This document shows, piece by piece, positions 27,014 through 34,601 of a stretch of 64,000 nucleotides of DNA. The notes beneath the pieces were generated by a model that saw only the letters and a list, made by a program, of their open reading frames with translations, was not told the origin of the DNA and did not search any database. Positions within the stretch are counted from its first letter, which is position 1, and each line of letters starts with the position of its first letter. The position numbers and the translations under genes were made by a program. Origin of the DNA: Methylobacterium hispanicum (GTDB lineage: Bacteria; Pseudomonadota; Alphaproteobacteria; Rhizobiales; Beijerinckiaceae); the NCBI RefSeq assembly GCF_022179285.1, contig NZ_BPQO01000009.1:62001-126000 (forward strand), read 5' to 3'.

Positions 27014-28162
27014 GTGCCTGACCTGCAGGATCATCCATCACGCATGCACCGGACTGCCGACACGCACCGCGATCTGTTCGACAGGACGTCCGAACACGCC
27101 GGCGCCCCGTCGCGTGGGGCCGCACCGCGGGAGTTCGCGGAGCCCCTCGGCGGCCTCGCCCCGGAGCAGGTGCTGCGCATGGTCGAGGGCTTCGGCCTGA
27201 CGGGCACGTGGGCGTGGACCTTCGCGACCGACACGCACGTCTGGTCGCCGGGCCTGTTCCGGATCCTCGGCCTCGAACCGGAGAGCGCGCGGGCGGCCTA
27301 CGGGCTCCTGCTCGCGCTGGTCCACCCGGACGACCGGCCCGGCGTCACCTCCGGCTCGGAGATGCTGCAGACCGGACGGGTGGCGCAGCGGACATTCCGG
27401 ATCATCCGGCCCGACGGGTCCCTGCGCACCGTGATGAGCCGGGGCGAGGTGGTCGTCGATCCGGACGGGCGCCCGCGACAGGCGATGGGCGTCCTCATCG
27501 ACGTGAGCGACCACGCGGCGCTGGCCCGCGCCCGCGAGGCCGAGCAGCGGCACAGGCGCGCGATCTTCGAGGAGGTCCGCGCCTTCACCTCGTCGAGCCG
27601 GGTCTACCCCTACACCGACTTCTCCGAGGAATGGCTGGAACTCGTCGGGCTGCCGAAGGCCGAACTGCTCGGCGAGCCGACCCTGCCGGTGCTGAAGGAG
27701 GAGCGCGCGCGCTGGCGCGACCACGGCCGCGCGCTCTACCTCTCCGGGCGGGTCGTCCACACGCAGCCGCGCCTCGTCCTGGCGGGCGGCGAGGTCGTCC
27801 CGTACCGATTCGTCATGGTGCCGATGCGCGACGCCGCCGGAGCCGTCGAGAGCTGGACGAACTACGTCGCGCCGCTCGTCCTGGACGCGCGCGCGACCGG
27901 CTGCCTGGCCGGGCCGGTCCGGGACGGGCTGGACCGCCTCGTGACCGGAGCGCACCTGCGGGCGGGCCGCGCCTTGCTCGACTGGTCGATGCAGCAGCTC
28001 GCCGGGGCGAGCGGGCTCTCCTTCTCCACCATCCGCCGCCTGGAGGACGGGGACGGCGCCGCCTCCGGGCGGGCGCAGGCGGCGGCGGTGGCGGCCCTGC
28101 GCGCGCACGGCATCGTCTTCACGCTGACGGAGACGGGTGCGATCGCGCTGTCCAGACGTTGA
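27014..28162 (+). CDS. PAS-domain sensor regulator with XRE-like HTH
   Basis: A protein of up to 382 residues (GTG at 27014; an ATG at 27044 gives 372). Residues about 58-165 form a PAS domain with PAC segment (GTWAWTFATDTHVWSPGLFRILGLEPES to MGVLIDVSDHAALARA). A second, weaker PAS-like part covers about 190-290 (SSRVYPYTDFSEEWLELVGLPKAELLGEP). The C-terminus (about 308-380) reads AGRALLDWSMQQLAGASGLSFSTIRRLEDGDG, a Cro/CI-type helix-turn-helix. This sensor-plus-HTH arrangement looks like a one-component regulator rather than a kinase: no His or ATPase domain follows. Confidence 0.75.
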   Translation: MPDLQDHPSRMHRTADTHRDLFDRTSEHAGAPSRGAAPREFAEPLGGLAPEQVLRMVEGFGLTGTWAWTFATDTHVWSPGLFRILGLEPESARAAYGLLLALVHPDDRPGVTSGSEMLQTGRVAQRTFRIIRPDGSLRTVMSRGEVVVDPDGRPRQAMGVLIDVSDHAALARAREAEQRHRRAIFEEVRAFTSSSRVYPYTDFSEEWLELVGLPKAELLGEPTLPVLKEERARWRDHGRALYLSGRVVHTQPRLVLAGGEVVPYRFVMVPMRDAAGAVESWTNYVAPLVLDARATGCLAGPVRDGLDRLVTGAHLRAGRALLDWSMQQLAGASGLSFSTIRRLEDGDGAASGRAQAAAVAALRAHGIVFTLTETGAIALSRR

Positions 28163-28204
28163 CGCCAGACGTTGACGGCGGGCGCCGACGAAGGAGGAGC
28201 GGGG

Positions 28205-28444
28205 ATGAGCGGGCTGCGGGAGAAGCGGGCGGCGATCGCGAGCGCGGTCGCGGCGGAGGGCCTGTCCGGGAGGGAGGCCGAGGCGCGGGTCGCCGACTTG
28301 CTGGTGGGACGCGCGGAGCCGGCGACGGCGGATCTGCGCCGCCTGCTGACGGAGTACCGCGACCTCGAAGCCCTCCCGGCCGACGAGGCCGACGTGCGCC
28401 TGGCCGAGGCGGGGGAGGTCTTCGCACCGGAGGACGACGCCTGA
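28205..28444 (+). CDS. Small acidic hypothetical protein
   Basis: A 79-residue acidic, probably helical protein (LREKRAAIASAVAAEGLSGREAEARVADLL, ending EVFAPEDDA). A strong AAGGAGGAGCG ribosome site precedes the ATG at 28205. I do not recognise a domain. It is the first of three short genes in a row after the PAS-HTH gene. Confidence 0.55.
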   Translation: MSGLREKRAAIASAVAAEGLSGREAEARVADLLVGRAEPATADLRRLLTEYRDLEALPADEADVRLAEAGEVFAPEDDA

Positions 28445-28500
28445 GGGCACCGCTCGCGCCTCCCGGGCGTTGGCCCGGTAGGACAGGACGGAGACGATCG

Positions 28501-28710
28501 ATGGGCGGATCCACGCGCGAGGACACCGACATGCAGGCCCGGCGCCGGCCTGCCGGGGGGCCGGAGCCCCAGGGGGCCGCGATCTCGCCGCGGGACGCCG
28601 CGACCGGGCAGGTGCGCGCGACCGACGGACCGATGGAGCGGGCCGGCACGGAGGCCGAGGCGCGCGAGCGGGGCGAGGCGGGCCCCTTCGAGGGACGCCG
28701 GGAGGGCTGA
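28501..28710 (+). CDS. Small polar hypothetical protein
   Basis: A 69-residue hydrophilic, probably disordered protein rich in Arg, Glu, Gly and Ala (MGGSTREDTDMQARRRPAG to GPFEGRREG). GGACGGAGACG lies upstream of the ATG. The composition is typical of genus-specific small proteins, so existence is plausible but unproven. It ends 5 bases before the next gene. Confidence 0.4.
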   Translation: MGGSTREDTDMQARRRPAGGPEPQGAAISPRDAATGQVRATDGPMERAGTEAEARERGEAGPFEGRREG

Positions 28711-28715
28711 GGCGG

Positions 28716-28925
28716 ATGGCCGCCACGTCCCCCGACCGTCCCGCCGACGCGGCCCCGCCGGAGCCGGCCGGGCCGCTTCCCGCCGTCGGCGGGCGCGGGC
28801 GGCGAACCGGCCCCGCCGAGCCGCCGACCAACGAGCCGCTCGGTACGGACGAGCGCCCCGATGTCGGGCTCGCGCAGTCCGGCAGCGGCGAGGACGCGAT
28901 CGTCCGCCGCGAGACCGAGATCTGA
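28716..28925 (+). CDS. Small Pro-rich hypothetical protein
   Basis: A 69-residue Pro/Gly/Ala-rich protein ending SGSGEDAIVRRETEI. GGAGGGCTGAGG, formed from the end of the previous gene, serves as a ribosome site. No recognised family; the two neighbours are equally short and polar, suggesting one small operon. Confidence 0.4.
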   Translation: MAATSPDRPADAAPPEPAGPLPAVGGRGRRTGPAEPPTNEPLGTDERPDVGLAQSGSGEDAIVRRETEI

Positions 28926-29257
28926 GGATCGGGCCCCGCGGCCAGCCCCAGCGGACGAGGTTCGCGGGCGTCGCCGCCCCGGAGGCCGACCGTGCGCCGG
29001 GAAACCCGGCGAACGGCGCTGAGCCGCGGCGAGGCAAGGCGCCGCCCGGAGCGCGGCGCGGGCCGGGGATCCGTCCCGGCCGAGGTCGGCTCGGAGAGCG
29101 CCGGACAACGGGATGTCCGGATCCGTTCCGGCCCGCCGGGCCTCATCAGGCTGCCTCGTGCGAGAGCACACCTGCCTATTTTCTAGCCCATATTGCCTTC
29201 GGAATAATCATCTGCCGCGCGGCGTTGATCTTCGTATAGACCAACGTTGCACGAAGG
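28926..29257. other. Intergenic region with promoter-like AT-rich end
   Basis: About 330 bases. The first 220 are GC-rich with no convincing gene. From about 29160 the sequence becomes AT-richer (TATTTTCTAGCCCATATTG, CTTCGTATAGACC), a likely promoter for the small exported protein that follows. TTGATCTTCGTATAGACC may supply part of it. Confidence 0.35.
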
Positions 29258-29563
29258 ATGATCAGGATGATCGGCAAAACGGCACTTGTCGCGGCTTTCG
29301 CCCTCGCCCTCGTTCCAAGTCTCGTCGGCGCGCAGAACGGTCGCTGGAGCGGCTACGGCGATAGAAGAGGCATCGTGGCACCGCCCCAGACCGTTGAGTT
29401 CGGCCGCGCGGTCGGCCCGCGCGATCCGACCGGCATCCTGCGCGGTCAGGGTATCAGCAGCCGCCACGGCGGCATCGGCAACATGGGCGGCGGCTCCGGC
29501 CGGAGTGCCAATACCGGGATCGGCCTCGGCGGCATCGGCGCCAACCAGGGCGCCCGGTTCTGA
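29258..29563 (+). CDS. Small exported Gly-rich protein
   Basis: A 101-residue protein with a signal peptide (MIGKTALVAAFALALVPSLVGAQN, cleavage near residue 25) and a Gly/Asn/Arg-rich mature part with SRHGGIGNMGGGSGRSANTGIGLGGIG, which looks flexible. The start could be the ATG at 29258 or 29267. The repeated Gly-Ile-Gly pattern suggests a surface or periplasmic role; no family recognised. Confidence 0.6.
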   Translation: MIRMIGKTALVAAFALALVPSLVGAQNGRWSGYGDRRGIVAPPQTVEFGRAVGPRDPTGILRGQGISSRHGGIGNMGGGSGRSANTGIGLGGIGANQGARF

Positions 29564-29584
29564 GCCTGCCCCCGGCGGCCCCGT

Positions 29585-30028
29585 TCAGGGACCGCCGGGT
29601 TCGGCCACCGGCCCCCCAGCCGTCCCCAGCCCGGCCTTCGCGGCCCGGCGGTTGACGATCCCGAGCCGCAGGACGGCCTGCTCCAAGAAGTCGAGCGCGT
29701 CGATGAGGCCCGCGCGGGCCTGTTCCACGGCCGCGTCGCCCTCCTCGGGCGGCGTCTCGGCGAGCTTCACGGCGGCGATCAGCACCCGGTCGCGCTCGTC
29801 CTCGATCCGGCCGTCGCGCTCGAGATGGCCGCGCACATCCGCGTCGAAGGCCTCCAGGACCGCGAAGGGGAGGGCGTCGCGCCCGATCCGGCCGGGAAAG
29901 CTCCTGGCCCGGCGGCGCCCTTCCTCGGCGGCGCGGGCGAGATGGTCGGCGAGGCTGTCCAAGGGCTGCTCCGGAATCGCGGCGAGGGCATCGACGAGGC
30001 GCCGATACCGGAACGCCCGGACCGGCAT
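29585..30028 (-). CDS. Hypothetical helical protein
   Basis: A 147-residue soluble, charged protein, mostly helical (RRLVDALAAIPEQPLDSLADHLARAAEEGRRRARS). Not recognised. It converges with the exported small protein and is divergent from the large kinase gene, with only 65 bases between the two starts. Confidence 0.45.
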   Translation of the reverse strand: MPVRAFRYRRLVDALAAIPEQPLDSLADHLARAAEEGRRRARSFPGRIGRDALPFAVLEAFDADVRGHLERDGRIEDERDRVLIAAVKLAETPPEEGDAAVEQARAGLIDALDFLEQAVLRLGIVNRRAAKAGLGTAGGPVAEPGGP

Positions 30029-30093
30029 GCGGGCTGCGTGCCGCCCACCGTCGACCCTATCTTAGGATCGATGCTGGCGCTCGGCCCGCCGAG

Positions 30094-32898
30094 ATGGCAG
30101 AGAGCGGCCTCGCCGAGCCCCCGAGCCGCAGGAACCGCGCCATCCCGCCCGCCACGCCATCCGGAGCCCCGGTGCCGCACAGGGCGGCCGCGTCCCGGCA
30201 CTTCATCCTCCCCCTGATGGTCCTGCTCGTCGGCCTCCTCGCCGCCGGGGCTGCCGCGCTGCAGCTCAAGGGCGCGAGCGAGCGGCGCGATCACGAGCGC
30301 TTCGAGCGCCTCGCCGGGCAGCAGGTCAACCGCATCCGCGAGCGCCTGGAGACCTACGTCGCGCTGCTGCGCGGCGCGGCCGGGCTGCTCGCCGCGAGCG
30401 AGCGGGTGACGCGGCCGGAATTCGCCGCCTTCGTGGAGCGCCTGCGCATCGCCGACCTCTACGGCGGCACCCGCGGCATCGGCTACGCCCGCCGCTTCCG
30501 GCCCGAGGAGGCGCAGGCCCTGGTGGCCGAGATGCGCGCCCAGGGGCTGCCCGACTTCCGGCTCCGACCCGACCCGCCGGGCCCGGACCCCACCGCCATC
30601 GTCGCCCTGGAACCCCTGGACCTGCGCAACGCCGCCGCGATCGGCTACGACATGTATTCCGAGCCGGTGCGCCGGGACGCGATGGCGCGGGCGCGGGACA
30701 CGGGCGAGCCGGCCCTCTCCGCCCAGGTCGAGCTGGTGCAGGAGATCGACGGACAGAAGCAGGCGGGCTTCCTCGTCTACCTGCCGGTCTACGTGGGCGG
30801 GGCGGTGCCGGAGACCGTCGCGGAGCGACGGCGCCTGCTCAGGGGCTGGGTCTACAGCCCCTTCCGGGCCGGCGACCTGTTCTCCCGCGTCGCCGTCCCG
30901 CTCAGCCCCGGCGGCGCACCGGAGGTGACCTACCGGGTCCGGGACGGCGCCGGGCCGGCCGGCGACGGGCCCGGCGAGGCCGCCCCGCTCTACGCGTCGG
31001 GCGCGGGCGAACGGGTCCCGGAGGCGGGCTTCTCGACGCAGCGCACCCTCGACATCGCCGGCCACGCCTGGATCATGACCCTCGCGGCGGCGCCCGGCTT
31101 CGCGCGCGATCCGGCCGGCGACGTGTGGCCCCTGGTCCTCGGCGCCGGCTCGCTCGTGACCCTGCTGGTGGCGGGCGCGGCGCTCGCCCAGGCCGGGGCG
31201 AGCCGCCGCTCGGAGGTCGCGCGCCGCGACCTCGAGGAGGAGACCGCCCGCCTGGAACTGCTCAACCGGGCCGGTGCGGCGCTGGTGGCCGAGCACGACC
31301 TCGCGCGCCTCGTGCAGACGGTGATCGAGGCCGCCACCGAACTCGTCGGCGGGGCCTACGGCGCGTTCTTCGAGCGCGTGCCCGCGGGACAGGAAGGCAA
31401 CGACGAGGACGTCTGGCGCCTGTTCAGCCTCACGGGGGGGCCGCGCGAGGCCTTCACCCGCTTCGGTCTGCCGCGGGCGACCAACCTGTTCCAGCCGACC
31501 TTCCTGGCCGAGGGCGTGGTGCGCTCCGACGACGTGGCGACGGACCCGCGCTACGGCTCGCACGGCGGCATGCCGAAGGGGCACCTGCCGGTGCGCAGCT
31601 ACCTCGCGGTGCCGGTGGTCTCGGGGACCGGCGAGCGGCTCGGCGCCCTGCTGTTCGGCCACCCGGAGCCCGGCCGCTTCGGCCCGCGCGAGGAGCGACT
31701 GATCACCGGCTTCGCGGGGCAGGCGGCGGTGGCGGTCGACAACGCGCGCCTCCTCGCCTCGGTGCGGCGCAAGCGCGACCGCTTCCTCGGCGCGATGCGG
31801 GCGGTGCGCGGCGTGCTCTGGACCAACGACGCCTCCGGCCGCATGGTCGGCGAGCAGCCCGGCTGGGCGGCGATCACAGGCCAGAGCCGGGCGGAATACG
31901 AGGGCTACGGCTGGGCGGACGCCGTCCACCCCGACGACGCGCAGGCCAGCGTCGAGGCCTGGAACGCGGCGGTGGCCGAGCGGCGCACCTTCGTGTTCGA
32001 GCATCGGGTGCGCTCGCGGGACGGCAGCTGGCGGACCTACGCGATCCGCGCGGTGCCGATCCTCGACGAGGAGGGCGCGATCGTCGAGTGGGTCGGCGTG
32101 CACACCGACATCACCGAGCAGCGCGAGGCGGAGGCGGAGCTGCGGGAATCGAACGAGGAGATTCAGCGCTACGCCTACATCGTCAGCCACGACCTGCGGG
32201 CGCCGCTCGTCAACGTGATGGGCTTCACGAGCGAGCTGGAGGCCGTGCGGGACGACGTGCGGGCGGCGCTGGGCGACCACGCCGAGGCCGGGCGGATCGA
32301 CGCCGACATGGACGAGGCGCTGGGCTTCATCAAGGCGGCGATCACCAAGATGGAGGCGCTCATCGCCGCCATCCTGAAGCTGTCGCGCGAGGGGCGGCGC
32401 ACCTTCCGGCCGGAGCCGCTCGACATGCGCGCCCTGGTGCAGGGCCTCGCCGACGCGCAGCGCCACCAGGCGGACAGCGCGGGCGCCCGGGTGGCGGTCG
32501 CCGACGACCTGCCGGAGATCGCCGCCGACCGGCTCGCGGTCGAGCAGATCTTCGGCAACCTCATCGACAACGCCCTGAAGTATCTGGCGCCGGGGCGGCC
32601 CGGCCTGATCCAGGTCGCGGGCCGGCCGGTCGCGGGCGGGCGGGTGCGCTTCACGGTGGCCGACAACGGCCGGGGCATCGCGCCCCAGGACCACGCCCGC
32701 ATCTTCGAGCTGTTCCGGCGCTCCGGCCTGCAGGACAGGCCGGGCGACGGCATCGGGCTGGCGCACGTCAAGGCGCTGGTGCGTTCCTTAGGCGGCCGGA
32801 TCGAGGTATCGTCGGAACTCGGACAGGGGACGACGTTCAGCGTGACGCTGCCGCGCGCGGCGCAGGGTCCGGACGTGCCGCGCGGCGCGGCCGCGTGA
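30094..32898 (+). CDS. CHASE-GAF-PAS sensor histidine kinase
   Basis: A 934-residue membrane sensor kinase. A membrane helix (about 31-53), a periplasmic CHASE domain (about 85-275, GTRGIGYARRFRPEEAQAL, GYDMYSEPVRRDAM), and a second helix (about 346-366) are followed by GAF (about 395-550), PAS/PAC (about 565-680, ending WVGVHTDITEQ), HisKA (about 690-770, SHDLRAPLVNVMGF with the phosphoacceptor His), and an ATPase domain with FGNLIDNALKY, VADNGRGIAPQ and GDGIGLAHVKALV. CHASE usually senses small organic molecules. It precedes two response-regulator genes in an operon. Confidence 0.9.
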   Translation: MAESGLAEPPSRRNRAIPPATPSGAPVPHRAAASRHFILPLMVLLVGLLAAGAAALQLKGASERRDHERFERLAGQQVNRIRERLETYVALLRGAAGLLAASERVTRPEFAAFVERLRIADLYGGTRGIGYARRFRPEEAQALVAEMRAQGLPDFRLRPDPPGPDPTAIVALEPLDLRNAAAIGYDMYSEPVRRDAMARARDTGEPALSAQVELVQEIDGQKQAGFLVYLPVYVGGAVPETVAERRRLLRGWVYSPFRAGDLFSRVAVPLSPGGAPEVTYRVRDGAGPAGDGPGEAAPLYASGAGERVPEAGFSTQRTLDIAGHAWIMTLAAAPGFARDPAGDVWPLVLGAGSLVTLLVAGAALAQAGASRRSEVARRDLEEETARLELLNRAGAALVAEHDLARLVQTVIEAATELVGGAYGAFFERVPAGQEGNDEDVWRLFSLTGGPREAFTRFGLPRATNLFQPTFLAEGVVRSDDVATDPRYGSHGGMPKGHLPVRSYLAVPVVSGTGERLGALLFGHPEPGRFGPREERLITGFAGQAAVAVDNARLLASVRRKRDRFLGAMRAVRGVLWTNDASGRMVGEQPGWAAITGQSRAEYEGYGWADAVHPDDAQASVEAWNAAVAERRTFVFEHRVRSRDGSWRTYAIRAVPILDEEGAIVEWVGVHTDITEQREAEAELRESNEEIQRYAYIVSHDLRAPLVNVMGFTSELEAVRDDVRAALGDHAEAGRIDADMDEALGFIKAAITKMEALIAAILKLSREGRRTFRPEPLDMRALVQGLADAQRHQADSAGARVAVADDLPEIAADRLAVEQIFGNLIDNALKYLAPGRPGLIQVAGRPVAGGRVRFTVADNGRGIAPQDHARIFELFRRSGLQDRPGDGIGLAHVKALVRSLGGRIEVSSELGQGTTFSVTLPRAAQGPDVPRGAAA

Positions 32899-32919
32899 CG
32901 AACAGGGGATTTGGGGGAC

Positions 32920-33360
32920 TTGGACGTGCATCCCGTCTGCATCGTGATGATCGAGGACGACGAGGGCCATGCCCGCCTCATCGAGCGCAACATCCGCCGG
33001 GCCGGCGTGAACAACGACATCGTGCCGTTCCGCAACGGCACGGACGCGCTCGCCTACCTGTTCGGCCCGGACGGGACGGGCGAGGTGAGCGCGCGGCGCC
33101 ACCTCCTGATCCTGCTCGACCTCAACCTGCCGGACATGACCGGCATCGACATCCTGGAGAGGATCAAGGCGAACCCGCACACCAAGCGCTCGCCGGTCGT
33201 CGTGCTCACCACCACCGACGACGCGCGCGAGATCCAGCGCTGCTACGATCTCGGCGCCAACGTCTACATCACCAAGCCGGTGAACTACGAGGGCTTCTCG
33301 CACGCGATCCGCCAGCTCGGGCTGTTCTTCTCGGTGATGCAGGTGCCCGAGAACTCATGA
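32920..33360 (+). CDS. CheY-like response regulator (Rcp1 type)
   Basis: A 146-residue single-domain receiver. The start is probably a TTG at 32920 (LDVHPVCIVMIEDDEGHARLIERN), though a TTG at 32911 is also in frame. The acidic pair is in MIEDDEGH, the phosphorylated Asp in LLILLDLNLPDMTGIDIL, the Thr/Ser in VVVLTTTDDAREIQRCYDLGANVYITKP (with the conserved Lys). The fold resembles cyanobacterial Rcp1-like regulators. No output domain, so it likely relays phosphate. Its stop overlaps the next start by four bases (ATGA). Confidence 0.92.
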   Translation: MDVHPVCIVMIEDDEGHARLIERNIRRAGVNNDIVPFRNGTDALAYLFGPDGTGEVSARRHLLILLDLNLPDMTGIDILERIKANPHTKRSPVVVLTTTDDAREIQRCYDLGANVYITKPVNYEGFSHAIRQLGLFFSVMQVPENS

Positions 33361-34424
33361 GCACGACGCCTCCGTCCGCACCGCCGGACGGCGTGCCCGA
33401 ACGCGGGCGCATCCTCTACATCGACGACGACCCGGGCCTCGCCCGCCTCGTCCAGCGGGGCCTCAAGGCGCGCGGCTACGTCGTCGAGACGGCGCCGGAC
33501 GGCGCCGCGGGCCTCGCCCGGCTCGCGCAGGGGGGCATCGATGCGGTGGCCCTCGACCACTACATGCCGGGCCAGACCGGGCTCGACCTGCTGCCCGAGA
33601 TCCGGGCGCTGCCCGACGCGCCGCCGGTGATCTACGTCACGGGCTCCGAGGACAGCCGCGTCGCGGTGGCGGCGCTGAAGGCCGGCGCGGTCGACTACGT
33701 CTGGAAGGACCTCCAGGGCCAGTTCCGCGAACTCCTCGGCGAGGCGGTCGATACGGCGCTCCGCCAGGAGGCCCTGCGGCGCGACAAGGAGCGGGCCGAG
33801 GCCGCCGTGCGCGAGGCGCGCGACCGGGCCGAATTGCTGCTGCGCGAGGTCAACCACCGGGTCGCCAACTCGCTGGCGCTGGTGGCCGCGCTCGCCCGGA
33901 TGCAGACCAACGCCGTCGCGGACCCGGCCGCCAAGGAGGCGCTGGAGGAGATGCAGGCGCGCATCTCGGCCATCGCCGGCATCCATCGGCGCCTCTACAC
34001 CTCGCAGGACGTCGAGGCGGTGGAACTCGACGCCTACCTGGCGAGCCTCGTGGAGGAGCTCCAGGCCTCGATGAAGGCGGCGGGGCGCGACCACTCGATC
34101 CGCCTCAGCGCCGAGCCCGTGCGGCTCGCCACCGACAAGGCGGTCTCGCTGGGCGTGGTGGTGACCGAACTCGTCACCAACGCCTACAAGTACGCCTACC
34201 CGCCGGAGATCCCGGGCGAGATCCGGGTCGCGGTCAGCCGCGAGGCCGAGCTGCTGACGCTCAGCGTCGAGGACGACGGCATCGGCTGGGCCGGGGAGGG
34301 GCGCCCGCGCGGGACAGGCCTCGGCGCGCGCATCATCCGTGCGATGGCGACGAACCTGCGCTCGCAGATCGCCTACGACGCGGGCCGCCCGGGCACCCGC
34401 GCGGTGCTGTGCTTCCCGGTCTGA
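33357..34424 (+). CDS. Receiver-HWE/HisKA_2 histidine kinase fusion
   Basis: A 355-residue protein joining a receiver (about 18-138, LYIDDDPGLARLV, ALDHYMPGQTGLDLL, YVTGSEDSRVAVAALKAGAVDYVWKD) to a HisKA_2/HWE-type kinase (about 150-355). The phosphoacceptor His is in LLLREVNHRVANSLALV; the ATP site includes VVTELVTNAYKYAYP and GIGWAGEG. It is an orphan cytoplasmic kinase that may take or give phosphate within the three-gene set. ATGA overlap with the upstream gene indicates coupling. A terminator follows 50 bases after the stop. Confidence 0.88.
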   Translation: MSTTPPSAPPDGVPERGRILYIDDDPGLARLVQRGLKARGYVVETAPDGAAGLARLAQGGIDAVALDHYMPGQTGLDLLPEIRALPDAPPVIYVTGSEDSRVAVAALKAGAVDYVWKDLQGQFRELLGEAVDTALRQEALRRDKERAEAAVREARDRAELLLREVNHRVANSLALVAALARMQTNAVADPAAKEALEEMQARISAIAGIHRRLYTSQDVEAVELDAYLASLVEELQASMKAAGRDHSIRLSAEPVRLATDKAVSLGVVVTELVTNAYKYAYPPEIPGEIRVAVSREAELLTLSVEDDGIGWAGEGRPRGTGLGARIIRAMATNLRSQIAYDAGRPGTRAVLCFPV

Positions 34425-34473
34425 GCCAGGGATCCTGCGGCCGGCCGGTGCGCCCGGCGGGCCGCATGAGAAA

Positions 34474-34508
34474 CCCCGGGCGGCTCGCGCATCCCGGGGC
34501 TTCGTTTC
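34474..34508 (+). terminator. Terminator after the kinase operon
   Basis: Hairpin with 7-bp arms (CCCCGGG / CCCGGGG) and a 12-base loop, followed by CTTCGTTTC, 50 bases after the kinase stop and before the convergent dehydrogenase gene. Confidence 0.6.
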
Positions 34509-34601
34509 ACCGTCCCCTGTCAGGGCCGACCCGGCCCTCGCGCGGCCCCGGCTTGGCGCCGGCGCCGCGCGCCCGCAGGCTCGCTCATGTCGCGGCGAGT
34601 C

